A stretch of DNA of 64,000 nucleotides from Urinicoccus massiliensis. GTDB taxonomy: Bacteria; Bacillota; Clostridia; Tissierellales; Peptoniphilaceae. A model generated the notes under the pieces. The model saw only the letters and a list, made by a program, of their open reading frames with translations. It was not told the origin of the DNA and searched no databases. The DNA is taken from contig NZ_LT635492.1 of the NCBI RefSeq assembly GCF_900120405.1, positions 205,478 to 269,477 on the forward strand. The letters are read 5' to 3'. The stretch's first letter is position 1, and every line of letters starts with the position of its first letter. Of this stretch, positions 1 to 7,661 are shown one piece after another. The translations under genes and the position numbers were made by a program.

Positions 1-1
1 A

Positions 2-820
2 AATCAAGGCTTTCAAGTCAAGACTCTAAAAGTGGATTCCTTGGGAAATATCGATTTGGGGGACTTAAAGGAAAAAGTAGACCAGGGGGCAGACCTATTG
101 GCCCTAACCCATGTGAACTCTGAATTGGGAAATATTTTGCCCCTGGACCGGGTTTTGGAAATTATTGAAGGAAGGGGGATCCACTTTCACCTAGATGGGG
201 TTCAGGCCTTTGGAAAGATTCCTGTGAGCTTAAAGGGAGTTGACTCCTATGTCTTTTCTGGTCATAAGATCCATGGGCCCAAGGGCATTGGAGGTCTTTA
301 TATCCGAAATGGTATTAAGGTTCACCCCCTGGTTTATGGTGGTGGACAGGAAGGAAATTTCCGGTCTGGAACAGAAAATGTGCCAGGAATTTTTGGCCTT
401 TACGAAGCAGTCAAGGAAGCCCGGGACCAGCTAGAAGAAAACTACAGTAAGGTTTTGGGTTTAAAAAACTACCTGCTGGAAAATTTGGAAGAAAAAATTC
501 AAGGACTCCACATCCATGGGGACTTAAACCAGTCCAGTCCCTACATCCTGTCTTTAGCAGTTGAGGGGACTAGGGGAGAGGTCCTACTTCATATGCTGGA
601 GCAGGATGAAATATATCTTTCAACGGCTAGTGCTTGTTCTAGTCATAAAAAAGAGGGGAAAAATCCCATCCATCAAGCCATTGGACTAGATTCGGCAGAG
701 TCTATTGCCACAATACGCATTTGCTTGAATGATGAGCTTTCCAAAGAGGACATGGATGTATTTTTAACCCGCTTTAAAGAACACGTGGAAACTTTACAGG
801 CAATTATAGGAAGGTGCTAA
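2..820 (+). CDS. iscS: Cysteine desulfurase (IscS/NifS family), 5' end cut by window
   Basis: PLP-dependent cysteine desulfurase that takes sulfur from L-cysteine as a persulfide and passes it to acceptors, here probably ThiI. The frame is open from base 2, so the N-terminus lies outside the window. Visible: the Schiff-base lysine in SGHKIHGPKG (codons near 257-286), the conserved RSGTENVPGIFG segment, and the catalytic-loop cysteine in STASACSSHKK near 630-660. The gene ends at the TAA that overlaps the thiI ATG by one base, so the two are translationally coupled. This iscS-thiI pairing is common in Firmicutes and suggests a dedicated desulfurase for tRNA 4-thiouridine or thiamine. The family is secure; the choice among IscS/NifS/NifZ-type names is inferred from the neighbour. 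Confidence 0.93.
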   Translation, partial: NQGFQVKTLKVDSLGNIDLGDLKEKVDQGADLLALTHVNSELGNILPLDRVLEIIEGRGIHFHLDGVQAFGKIPVSLKGVDSYVFSGHKIHGPKGIGGLYIRNGIKVHPLVYGGGQEGNFRSGTENVPGIFGLYEAVKEARDQLEENYSKVLGLKNYLLENLEEKIQGLHIHGDLNQSSPYILSLAVEGTRGEVLLHMLEQDEIYLSTASACSSHKKEGKNPIHQAIGLDSAESIATIRICLNDELSKEDMDVFLTRFKEHVETLQAIIGRC

Positions 821-1983
821 TGTATTATATAAGTTTAAGCTTGGGAGAGCTGATTTTAAAAGGGAAAAATAGACAAAGCTTTGTCCATAAGCTAAGAAAA
901 GATATTTCAAGAGTCTTAAAAGATGAATCGATTGAAGAGATTTACCAAGAAATGGGCAAAATTTATATCAAAACCGACAAGGATCAAATTCAGGAAAGGG
1001 TCAAAAAATTAAAGCATTTATTTGGCATCGTCTATATCAGTCCATGTATCCGGGTTGACAAGGACCTTGACTCAATGAAAAAAGCCTCGGTAGATTTTGT
1101 GGGGGACTATTTAAAAGACCATCCATCTAAGACTTTTAAGGTGGAAAGTTCAAGAGCAGATAAGCAATTTGCTTTAAAATCACCAGAATTGAACCAGTTA
1201 TTTGGGGCCACAATCTTGCAAAATATTCAGGGCCTATCTGTAGATGTCCATCATCCAGATTTTCACCTATATTGTGATGTAAAAAAATATGTTTACTTCT
1301 ATATTGACAAAATAAAAGCGTATGGGGGACTTCCTATGGGTACAAATGGAAGAGGACTCTTGTTGCTTTCTGGAGGTATTGATTCTCCCGTAGCCGGGTT
1401 TTTAATGGGGAAGAGGGGCGTACAAATCGATGCCGTTCACTTCCACTCCTATCCCTTTACCAGTCCTAGAGGGGAAGAAAAGGTAAAGGAACTGGCTAGA
1501 ATCTTATCCACTTATACAGGTCGCTTGACCCTATATAGTATCAACCTTCTGGAGATTCAAAAAGCAATTAACAAAAATTGTCCTTATGATGAAATGACCA
1601 TACTGTCTCGTCGATTTATGATGCGGATTGCACAAAAAATTTGTGATGACTATAGCTATGACTCCATGATTACAGGAGAAAATCTAGGTCAAGTGGCCAG
1701 TCAAACTATCCATGGATTGACGGTGTCCCAAGATGCTGTTCATAGCCTAGTTTTCCGTCCCTTAATTGGGATGGACAAGGTGGACATCATTAAGATTTCG
1801 GAAGAAATAGGGACCTACGAGACATCTATCCAACCCTTTGAGGATTGTTGCACTGTCTTTTTACCAAAGCATCCCGTCCTAAAGCCTACAGTTGAACAAA
1901 TGGGAAAGTCAGAGGGGGAATTGGCTGTAGAAGGTTTGGTCAATGAAGCTGTAAAATCAATGAAGGTATACCACATTTCATAG
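820..1983 (+). CDS. thiI: tRNA 4-thiouridine synthase ThiI (rhodanese-less form)
   Basis: ATP-dependent sulfurtransferase making 4-thiouridine in tRNA and, in some species, feeding thiamine thiazole synthesis. About 387 residues: N-terminal ferredoxin-like and THUMP RNA-binding region (about 1-165), then a PP-loop adenylation domain with SGGIDS near residues 184-189. It ends without the C-terminal rhodanese domain found in E. coli, as in Bacillus-type ThiI, so it is not truncated. A GTG six bases upstream is in frame but falls inside the ribosome-binding site (AGGAAGG, 808-814). The ATG at 820 overlapping the iscS stop is therefore the better start. The upstream desulfurase is its likely sulfur donor. 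Confidence 0.95.
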   Translation: MYYISLSLGELILKGKNRQSFVHKLRKDISRVLKDESIEEIYQEMGKIYIKTDKDQIQERVKKLKHLFGIVYISPCIRVDKDLDSMKKASVDFVGDYLKDHPSKTFKVESSRADKQFALKSPELNQLFGATILQNIQGLSVDVHHPDFHLYCDVKKYVYFYIDKIKAYGGLPMGTNGRGLLLLSGGIDSPVAGFLMGKRGVQIDAVHFHSYPFTSPRGEEKVKELARILSTYTGRLTLYSINLLEIQKAINKNCPYDEMTILSRRFMMRIAQKICDDYSYDSMITGENLGQVASQTIHGLTVSQDAVHSLVFRPLIGMDKVDIIKISEEIGTYETSIQPFEDCCTVFLPKHPVLKPTVEQMGKSEGELAVEGLVNEAVKSMKVYHIS

Positions 1984-1991
1984 GAGGTAGT

Positions 1992-2552
1992 ATGAAAAAA
2001 TCTTTACCAATTATTATCCTTGTTCTTGTCCTAGTTTTGTTGGCAGGAAGAGGCGTGTCCACTTACAATCGTTTGGTAGCCAAGGACGAAGCTGTTAATC
2101 ACCAATGGGCCCAAGTTGAAAATGTCCTAAAGAGAAGGGCAGATTTGATTCCAAACTTAGTCAATACAGTAAAGGGCTACGCAGGTCACGAATCTCAAGT
2201 TTTAACGGATATTACCAAGGCTCGATCTTCAGTTAGTGCAGCCAAGGGTCCTGAAGAACAAGAAAAAGCCAATGCAGAACTTAATAAGGCCCTGGGTAAT
2301 ATCAATGTAGTTGTAGAAGCCTATCCTGAATTAAAGGCCGATAAGAACTTTCAAGACCTACAAGCCGAGTTGGCGGGAACAGAAAATCGGATTGCTGTAG
2401 AGCGTAAGCGGTACAATGACCAAGTGTCTGAGTTTAACCAAGATGTCCGTCGTTTTCCAACCAAGCTCATTGCATCCCTTCTAGGCTTCCAGGAAAAGCA
2501 ATATTTTGAAATTTCCCAAGCAGAAGCCCAAGTCCCGGAAGTGAGTTTTTAG
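1992..2552 (+). CDS. lemA: LemA family membrane protein
   Basis: LemA-type protein of 186 residues. An N-terminal membrane segment (about residues 5-22) is followed by the family's recognisable YNRLVAKDEAVNHQWAQVEN region and the RRADLIPNLVNTVKGYA helix, then long antiparallel helices. The family is widespread but its function is not settled. Structure predictions and its Thermotoga homologue show a four-helix bundle facing outside. A strong ribosome-binding site (AGGAGG at 1982-1987) precedes the ATG. Its stop codon abuts the start of the TPM-domain gene with no spacer, a pairing that recurs in bacteria and suggests the two act together at the envelope. Confidence 0.93.
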   Translation: MKKSLPIIILVLVLVLLAGRGVSTYNRLVAKDEAVNHQWAQVENVLKRRADLIPNLVNTVKGYAGHESQVLTDITKARSSVSAAKGPEEQEKANAELNKALGNINVVVEAYPELKADKNFQDLQAELAGTENRIAVERKRYNDQVSEFNQDVRRFPTKLIASLLGFQEKQYFEISQAEAQVPEVSF

Positions 2553-3368
2553 ATGAAGAGGCTAAGGGCCCTTGTAATCACAATTTTACTCCTCTTTTCT
2601 TTGCAAGGGCTTGTATTTGCCGCCCAATCCCTTCCAGACCCATCCTATGAAGGCTATGTCTATGATGAGGTGGGTCTCTTAGATGCAAGTACAAAAAATA
2701 AAATCATTGCATCGGCCAAGGAACTTGACCGGGCAACTAAGGCACAAATTGTTGTGGCTATCGTTAAGGACCTGCAAGGACTTCCCATAGAGGACTATAG
2801 CCAGGAACTCTTTCAAAAATGGAAGATAGGGAACCGTCAAGACCAAGGGGTTTTGCTATTAATTGCTTTTGACGACCACAAAATTCGTATTGAAACAGGC
2901 TATGGCTTGGAAGGAGCCTTGCCAGATATGGTTTGCAAGCGAATCATTAATGAAATGGCCCCTTCTTTTCAAGACCAAGATTATAATGGAGGGATTCTAA
3001 AGGCCTATACCCATATTTTTTCAAAAGTAAGCGATGAAGTTGGCTTTGATAAGGACTCCATTCAAAATTTGGACCAGGAAGATTTAAATACAGAGGTTGA
3101 AGAGGAAGAAAACAGCGGAAGCTCTGTAAATTTTAGAATTATTTTTATCCTGGTTATCTTAATTATTCTCTTTTCCGGCCCAAGAGGTGGCCGAAGGAGA
3201 AGAAGCTTTGGTGGAGGATTCTTCTTCCCTGGCGGAGGCTGGTTTAGTGGTGGATCCGGCGGTTGGCCCGGTGGAGGATCTTCCGGAGGCGGTTGGTCAT
3301 CCGGCGGTGGTGGCTGGTCCGGAGGTGGAGGATCTTCCGGTGGCGGTGGAGCCAGCGGAGGATGGTAA
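2553..3368 (+). CDS. TPM-domain membrane protein with glycine-rich tail
   Basis: Protein of 271 residues. It has a cleavable-looking signal peptide (about 1-24, ending VFAAQS), an extracytoplasmic TPM domain (about 33-180, containing YVYDEVGLLD and GVLLLIAFDDHKIRIETG), one membrane helix (about 193-208) and a tail of about 60 residues made almost only of Gly, Ser and Trp. TPM domains of this class (YgcG type) are implicated in membrane-protein quality control and, in plants, in photosystem repair; the activity here is unknown. It starts directly after the lemA stop, so the pair is one operon. The Gly/Ser/Trp tail is typical of bacterial homologues. An opposite-strand proline-rich open frame here is only its shadow. 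Confidence 0.9.
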   Translation: MKRLRALVITILLLFSLQGLVFAAQSLPDPSYEGYVYDEVGLLDASTKNKIIASAKELDRATKAQIVVAIVKDLQGLPIEDYSQELFQKWKIGNRQDQGVLLLIAFDDHKIRIETGYGLEGALPDMVCKRIINEMAPSFQDQDYNGGILKAYTHIFSKVSDEVGFDKDSIQNLDQEDLNTEVEEEENSGSSVNFRIIFILVILIILFSGPRGGRRRRSFGGGFFFPGGGWFSGGSGGWPGGGSSGGGWSSGGGGWSGGGGSSGGGGASGGW

Positions 3369-3376
3369 AATAGAAG

Positions 3377-3457
3377 AGAAGCTCTTAATGAACTGACCCT
3401 CAAAAGTTGGACTTAAAAACCAACGAATGGAGGTTAGTTCATAAGGGGCTTCTTTTT
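3377..3457 (+). terminator. Long hairpin with T-tract, end of lemA-TPM operon
   Basis: Arms 3377-3410 and 3420-3453 are 34 bases each and match at 25 positions, with four further G-U pairs in RNA; the loop is 9 bases. The right arm runs into TTTTT ending at 3457. It starts 8 bases after the TPM stop codon, so it is a plausible intrinsic terminator, unusually long for one. The insertion sequence begins at the very next base, and a run of T resumes on its far side (4808-4814). The element therefore appears to have landed in this T-tract. Alternatively the hairpin is a small mobile-element relic. Confidence 0.6.
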
Positions 3458-3480
3458 GGCTCTTTGTCAAATGTTGGGGT
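3458..3480. repeat. Left terminal inverted repeat of the ISL3 element
   Basis: 23 bases starting GGCTCTTTG and ending AAATGTTGGGGT. They match the reverse complement of 4785-4807 at most positions, with the inner 12 bases AAATGTTGGGGT identical. An adjoining inner palindrome (GGGGTGAGA/TCTCGCCCC, 3476-3498) lies next to the transposase stop codon. Confidence 0.82.
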
Positions 3481-3502
3481 GAGATTCATTCTCGCCCCTT
3501 TC

Positions 3503-4684
3503 TTATGCTCGAAAGACCATTAAAATGCGACTCTTAAAGTTCTCAAAATTCCGATACCCATAGGAAACCCGTTTAATCACTTTGATTTTGTTGTTAAAGC
3601 CTTCTGTTTGTCCATTGGTGATGCCTGTGGAAAAGGCGTTTAGGATTTCTTCTTTCCAGTTTTCATAGGCCCGAATACTGGCTTTAAATTCCTTTAATCC
3701 ACTTTCTTTAGCAACCCACAGCCACTTGTCTAAGGCCTGTCTTGCTTCTTCTTTGCTGGAGGCATCTAAGACGTCATAAAAGCGTTCTTTTAAAAGATAA
3801 GCTTCTTTGATTTCCTTGTCTTGCCAAAGCATTAGCTCCAATTTTTCTTTTTCTTCGGGGCTTAGCCGACTGCCTTTTTTCCGTAGGATGGACTTGGACC
3901 GTTTAAAGTAGAGACGATACTTTGCATCCCTTGTCTTTTGTCGTGTCTTGCGGACATTCTCTAAGGCCCAAAAGACTTGTCTGGCAAAATGAAACTTATC
4001 CGCAATGAAGGTTGCCTGAGGGAAGAATTCCTTTAAGACGGCGTAGAAAAGATGACTCATATCCATAACCACATACTTCACCCTTCTTCGTTCTTCCTTG
4101 GGAAAAGAAGAAAAGTAGTCCATTAAAGCCTTCTTTCGTCGAGAGGGTAAAATATCCAGTACCTGGTGATGGATTGGATCCACTAAAATACATTGGTATT
4201 TATCCCCACCAGCATTTCCCTTAAACTCATCCATACTTAAGACCCGAGGAAGATTTGGCCGCCTCCTTGGAGCCAACTTTAGATAGCTTGTGAGACAAGA
4301 GGAAGATAAACCCAAGTCCTTGGCAATAGAAGATAAAGACCGGACCTGTTTTAATTGGTCTTGGATAAAGAAGTGGAGATCCTTAGTCCGTCTAGAATAG
4401 GGAGCTAAGAAATCCAAAGACTCATAAAAACGCTTCTGACAATGAGGACAAACAAAGCGCTTCTTCCGAAGAAAAAGAAAGACCTTCCGCAAGCCAATGG
4501 GCGTATGTTGGATCCTTTGCAGACGATAATCATGGATGCGAGAGGTCTTATGCCCACAAACAGGACAAAGTCCCTCCTTGTATAAAGAATGGAGTTTTAC
4601 ATCAATGTGATCATCAAAAGAGACCACCTCGTCAATAGAGACACCTTTTAAATTCAATAGATTTGTGTTAGTATAGTTTTGCAC
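3503..4684 (-). CDS. ISL3 family transposase
   Basis: DDE transposase of 393 residues that moves its own element. The N-terminus has a zinc-finger pair (CPVCGHK about residue 38 and CPHC about 79) typical of ISL3 proteins, then a helix-turn-helix region and the ISL3-type DDE domain: an acidic residue in LSMDEFKG, DMSHLFYAVLKEFFP, the conserved ADKFHFARQV, and near the C-terminus TNGQTEGFNNKIKVIKR with the last acidic residue. The GTG start is preceded by a GGGTGAG ribosome-binding site. Both lie in the inner arm of an 11-bp inverted repeat, so translation may be repressed on read-through transcripts. No frameshift or stop is seen. Confidence 0.95.
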   Translation of the reverse strand: MQNYTNTNLLNLKGVSIDEVVSFDDHIDVKLHSLYKEGLCPVCGHKTSRIHDYRLQRIQHTPIGLRKVFLFLRKKRFVCPHCQKRFYESLDFLAPYSRRTKDLHFFIQDQLKQVRSLSSIAKDLGLSSSCLTSYLKLAPRRRPNLPRVLSMDEFKGNAGGDKYQCILVDPIHHQVLDILPSRRKKALMDYFSSFPKEERRRVKYVVMDMSHLFYAVLKEFFPQATFIADKFHFARQVFWALENVRKTRQKTRDAKYRLYFKRSKSILRKKGSRLSPEEKEKLELMLWQDKEIKEAYLLKERFYDVLDASSKEEARQALDKWLWVAKESGLKEFKASIRAYENWKEEILNAFSTGITNGQTEGFNNKIKVIKRVSYGYRNFENFKSRILMVFRA

Positions 4685-4745
4685 TTATCTCACCCTTTCA
4701 TTTTGTTGTGGTAACTTTATTGTAAAGGAAAAAAGAGATAAGTGC
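4681..4745 (-). promoter_or_regulatory. 11-bp inverted repeat enclosing transposase start and RBS
   Basis: Perfect 11-base arms at 4681-4691 (GCACTTATCTC) and 4735-4745 (GAGATAAGTGC) flank 43 bases. Read on the minus strand, the inner arm includes the GTG start codon and part of the ribosome-binding site. A long transcript entering from outside could fold and hide the start, while one beginning between the arms would not. Insertion-sequence transposase genes such as IS10 are protected from read-through in a similar way; here it is inference. Confidence 0.5.
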
Positions 4746-4757
4746 ATTTTTTATGGC

Positions 4758-4799
4758 AAAAAATAAATGTTGGAGTCTAGGGGGACCCCAACATTTATT
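4758..4799 (-). terminator. Inward-facing terminator hairpin at IS right end
   Basis: Read on the minus strand, arms 4788-4799 and 4762-4773 form a perfect 12-bp stem, followed by TTTTTT (complement of 4758-4763). It sits upstream of the transposase and overlaps the right terminal repeat. It would stop outside transcription before it reaches the transposase gene. Confidence 0.6.
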
Positions 4800-4807
4800 A
4801 TAGAACC
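4785..4807. repeat. Right terminal inverted repeat of the ISL3 element
   Basis: 23 bases ending ATAGAACC. The reverse complement begins GGTTCT and shares AAATGTTGGGGT with the left end. It forms one arm of the inward-facing hairpin at 4762-4799. Confidence 0.82.
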
Positions 4808-4921
4808 TTTTTTTGTAGAGAATTGTAAGAAGGAGTTACAACAGGTATTTAAATTGATTTTTACTAGAATAGGGAAAGACAAGACTATAGTAGAGGGAAA
4901 ACACTTATAACTTGCCTTTCG

Positions 4922-4950
4922 TTGACCGATTCTAGGATAAATGATAAAAT
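4922..4950 (+). promoter_or_regulatory. Sigma-A promoter for the HAD-rbgA-rnhB operon
   Basis: TTGACC at 4922-4927 and TAAAAT at 4945-4950, separated by 17 bases, lie 60 bases before the HAD gene start. This is a near-consensus housekeeping promoter. The rest of 4808-5009 shows no gene and no other structure. Confidence 0.7.
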
Positions 4951-5009
4951 ATGAGTGATTTACAAGCGTCCTAAGAGAAGTATTCTTTTGTAAATGTATA
5001 GGTGATAGG

Positions 5010-5858
5010 GTGGGCAAGTTCATTTTATTTGATTTAGATGGAACTTTATTAACAGATGATAAAAAAATTGGCCAAGAGGATATTGAAAGACTGGGCTGTT
5101 TTATTCAAGAGGGGCACCATTTAGCCGTTGCAACTGGACGGCGGTATTTTAGTGCCCGGGAAATTTTGAACCGCTATGGAATCAAGATGCCAATTATAGC
5201 CAATAACGGGGCGGTAATCCGAGACCAGGACGACCGTCTTATTTTCCGGAAGGCTTTGGATATGAACCTTATTGAAAAAATTATAGAAACAAGCAGGGAT
5301 TTTCCTGTCTGCCCCGTCTTTCATATTGATGGTTTTCATAAGGCCTATGACATGGTCTATCATGCTAAGAATTTCAATTCAGATCTGTTAGACTATTTAG
5401 AGGATGAACCTATTCGGGTTTTAAAGATAGACAACTACTTGGACCTAAAAGATGAGGAGGTTTTATCGACAATTTATTTTGGTCGAGATGACATTTTGGA
5501 GGACTTTCAAGAGAAACTGCAAGAACACTATCCGAATTCTCTGTCCATGCATATTCTTAGAAATTTAGATCAACATGTGGGAATTTTGGAAATTATGCCC
5601 CACCAAGTCAATAAATTTTTTGGAGCACAAATTATGGCTCAAAGGCTCCACAAGGGGCCTTGTGACATGATTACTATTGGAGACGATGTAAATGACCTTG
5701 TCTTGATTCAAAATGCAAGAGTGGGGATTGCTATGGCCAATGGACCGGCCAGTGTAAAATCTATTGCAGATTTTGTTAGTGATTATGACAACAACCACTG
5801 TGGTGCCACCCAAGCCATTGAAAAATATTTAAAAGGAGGGTTTTGCCATGAATATTAA
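5010..5858 (+). CDS. Cof-type HAD-IIB family phosphatase
   Basis: Cytosolic haloacid-dehalogenase phosphatase of 282 residues acting on small phosphorylated metabolites; the substrate cannot be told from sequence. Visible motifs: the nucleophile motif FDLDGTLLTDD at the N-terminus, the ATGRR motif typical of the Cof/YbiV subgroup (about 38-42), and motif III/IV GDDVNDLVLIQNA with AMANG near residues 223-250. A large C2-type cap lies between. The start is GTG, with a weak site (ATAGGG) just before. It opens an operon and its last 11 bases overlap the rbgA start. Confidence 0.9.
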   Translation: MGKFILFDLDGTLLTDDKKIGQEDIERLGCFIQEGHHLAVATGRRYFSAREILNRYGIKMPIIANNGAVIRDQDDRLIFRKALDMNLIEKIIETSRDFPVCPVFHIDGFHKAYDMVYHAKNFNSDLLDYLEDEPIRVLKIDNYLDLKDEEVLSTIYFGRDDILEDFQEKLQEHYPNSLSMHILRNLDQHVGILEIMPHQVNKFFGAQIMAQRLHKGPCDMITIGDDVNDLVLIQNARVGIAMANGPASVKSIADFVSDYDNNHCGATQAIEKYLKGGFCHEY

Positions 5859-6702
5859 CTGGTTTCCCGGACATATGAAAAAAACCATGGATGACTTGTC
5901 AACCAAGGCAAATATGATTGACTTTATGATTGAAATGTTGGATGCAAGAATTCCCTTTAGTTCTCAAAACCCTAAACTATCAGACTTATTGCCAGATAAA
6001 AACCGCCTAGTCTTAATCAATAAAAGTGACCTTGCAGATCCTAAGATGAACCAGGACTGGCTAGACCGCCTTAATGGAGAAAGGAATACTCGGGCAATTT
6101 TGTATAACAGCAAAGACAGCAAGATGAAGCAGCTTCTGAAGCAGGAGGCCTACAAACTCAACCAAGACTTGTTGGAGAAAAAGGAGAAAAGAGGCTTAAA
6201 AAACCACTCCCTAAGGGCCATGGTTATTGGGATTCCCAATGTTGGGAAGTCAACCTTTATTAATTCCTACATTGGCAAGAAAAGTGCACGGATTGGCAAT
6301 AGGCCTGGGATTACTAAGACTAACCAATGGATCCGGTTAGGGGACGGGATTGACCTATTGGATACGCCTGGAGTCTTGTGGCCCAAATTTGAAAGTGAAA
6401 GGGTGGCCAAGCACTTGGCTTATGTAGGGTCTATCAAGGATGAACTATTGGATTTAGAAACCCTGTCTCTCCACTTTATTCAGGAGATTTTAAATCTTGA
6501 TCCAAAAATTCTTGAAGGCAGGTATGGGGTCCGGACAGACCAGGCTCCCTTGGAGATTTTAGATGAAATTGGGGAAAAAAGAGGAGCCATCATGAAGGGT
6601 GGCTATGTGGATTATGAAAAAGTATCCAATCTTTTATTTGATGATTTTCGCAAGGGGCGACTAGGACGAATTACCTTGGAGGATGCACATGAATGGCTGT
6701 GA
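5848..6702 (+). CDS. rbgA: Ribosome biogenesis GTPase YlqF/RbgA
   Basis: Circularly permuted GTPase needed for late 50S subunit maturation in Gram-positive bacteria. The motifs occur in permuted order: G4 NKSD at 58-61, then G1 GIPNVGKST about 128-136, a conserved threonine in RPGITKTNQW, and G3 DTPGV at 172-176. The N-terminal NWFPGHMKK signature and a C-terminal helical domain complete the family's usual length (284 residues). A good ribosome-binding site (AAAGGAGGG) lies in the end of the HAD gene. The C-terminus overlaps rnhB, an rbgA-rnhB linkage seen in many Firmicutes. Confidence 0.96.
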   Translation: MNINWFPGHMKKTMDDLSTKANMIDFMIEMLDARIPFSSQNPKLSDLLPDKNRLVLINKSDLADPKMNQDWLDRLNGERNTRAILYNSKDSKMKQLLKQEAYKLNQDLLEKKEKRGLKNHSLRAMVIGIPNVGKSTFINSYIGKKSARIGNRPGITKTNQWIRLGDGIDLLDTPGVLWPKFESERVAKHLAYVGSIKDELLDLETLSLHFIQEILNLDPKILEGRYGVRTDQAPLEILDEIGEKRGAIMKGGYVDYEKVSNLLFDDFRKGRLGRITLEDAHEWL

Positions 6703-7315
6703 ATTTGATGGAGTTTATTATAAAGAGGGTTATGGGTCTATTGTAGGGATTGACGAAGTGGGTCGAGGCTGCTTATTTGGTGATGTGGTAGCCTGTGCCA
6801 TAGTTATGCCCAAGGAATCTTCTATCCTTGGGGTCAAAGATTCAAAAAAATTATCGGAAAAACGCAGAGAAACCCTCTATGAAGAAATTTTAAAGGAATG
6901 TAAGGCCCTAGGCATTGGTCGGGTGGATGCAAAAGTTATTGATGAAATCAATATCAAGCAGGCCAGCAGGCTGGCCATGAAAAGGGCTCTAGAAAACTTA
7001 AGAGACCAAGAGGGACAAGTCTTTAAACCGGACTTGGCCTTGATTGATGCAGAAAATATTGATTCAGATATAGAGCAAAAAGCCATTATCCATGGGGATG
7101 ACCTAAGTTATAGTATCTCCTGTGCCTCTATTGTTGCCAAGGTTTATCGAGACCGCCTTTGTATCGGATGGAGCAAGGATTATCCCGGCTATGGCATTGA
7201 AAAACACAAGGGATATGCAACTTCTTTGCACAGGGGAGCCATTAAGGCGCTGGGCCCCAGTCCTATGCACAGGAAGACTTTTTTAAGGAAGATTTTGTCC
7301 AATGAACCACATTAG
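6689..7315 (+). CDS. rnhB: Ribonuclease HII
   Basis: Endonuclease that cuts the RNA strand of RNA-DNA hybrids and removes misincorporated ribonucleotides. About 208 residues with the type 2 RNase H core: GIDEVGRG near the N-terminus carrying the first two acidic ligands, DSKKLSEKRRE, the later aspartate in LALIDAENID, and SIVAKVYRD. Two in-frame ATGs occur at 6683 and 6689. The ribosome-binding site GGAGG ends directly at the first, so the second, with about 6 bases spacing, is preferred. The start overlaps rbgA and the end overlaps yraN, giving tight coupling. Confidence 0.94.
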   Translation: MNGCEFDGVYYKEGYGSIVGIDEVGRGCLFGDVVACAIVMPKESSILGVKDSKKLSEKRRETLYEEILKECKALGIGRVDAKVIDEINIKQASRLAMKRALENLRDQEGQVFKPDLALIDAENIDSDIEQKAIIHGDDLSYSISCASIVAKVYRDRLCIGWSKDYPGYGIEKHKGYATSLHRGAIKALGPSPMHRKTFLRKILSNEPH

Positions 7316-7652
7316 TTTTGGGGCCAGGGGCGAAGAAATTGCCGCCAATTATCTTAGCAATCTAGGCTATAAAATTTTACGCAGAAATTATAAAAATTCC
7401 ATTGGAGAGTTGGATATTATTGCCTTGGATGGAATCACCCTGGTGGTTGTAGAGGTAAAAACTCGAAAAAATGACCGTTATGGGCATGCCTTTGAGGCGG
7501 TTCACGAATCCAAGCAAAGAAAGATTAAAGATACAACTCTTTTATTTTTACAAGAAGAAGGGAATCGCTTTTTAGAATGCCGGTTTGATGTCATAGAAGT
7601 TTATCCCTATAGGGAAAAACAGTGCAATCATTTTATTGATGCTTTTTGGTAG
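7302..7652 (+). CDS. YraN family (UPF0102) endonuclease-like protein
   Basis: Small protein (116 residues) with the restriction-endonuclease-like fold of the UPF0102 family. Visible: GARGEEIAANYL at the N-terminus, GELDIIA with the acidic residue, and VVVEVKTRK, together forming the D-(E/Q)xK nuclease motif. The biological role is not established; genetic context in many bacteria (rnhB-yraN-comM-dprA) suggests DNA or nucleic-acid processing. It begins 14 bases inside rnhB and ends 9 bases before comM. Confidence 0.9.
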   Translation: MNHISFGARGEEIAANYLSNLGYKILRRNYKNSIGELDIIALDGITLVVVEVKTRKNDRYGHAFEAVHESKQRKIKDTTLLFLQEEGNRFLECRFDVIEVYPYREKQCNHFIDAFW

Positions 7653-7661
7653 GAGGGCAAG

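Larger units (their letters stand above)
3458..4807. mobile_element. Complete ISL3-family insertion sequence (about 1350 bp)
   Basis: One transposase gene on the minus strand lies between imperfect terminal inverted repeats. The left end begins GGCTCTTTGTC and continues AAATGTTGGGGT; the right end, read inward, begins GGTTCTATAAT and continues AAATGTTGGGGT. The transposase frame is intact. Flanks are T-rich on both sides (TTCTTTTT before, TTTTTTTG after). A clean 8-bp duplication, expected for the family, cannot be confirmed because insertion was into a T-run. The intact gene and ends indicate a recent arrival or an active element. Confidence 0.88.

Noticed and set aside
820-1983. ThiI without a rhodanese domain as a truncated gene
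   Set aside because: Rhodanese-less ThiI is normal in Bacillus-type bacteria, and the stop is followed by a proper lemA ribosome-binding site.
3062-3403. Minus-strand open frame encoding a proline-rich protein
   Set aside because: It is the complement of the Gly/Ser/Trp-rich tail of the TPM protein; composition and lack of a ribosome-binding site mark it as a shadow.
4808-5009. Small gene between the insertion sequence and the HAD gene
   Set aside because: A short minus-strand frame here extends into the IS end and has no ribosome-binding site; the region contains only a promoter.
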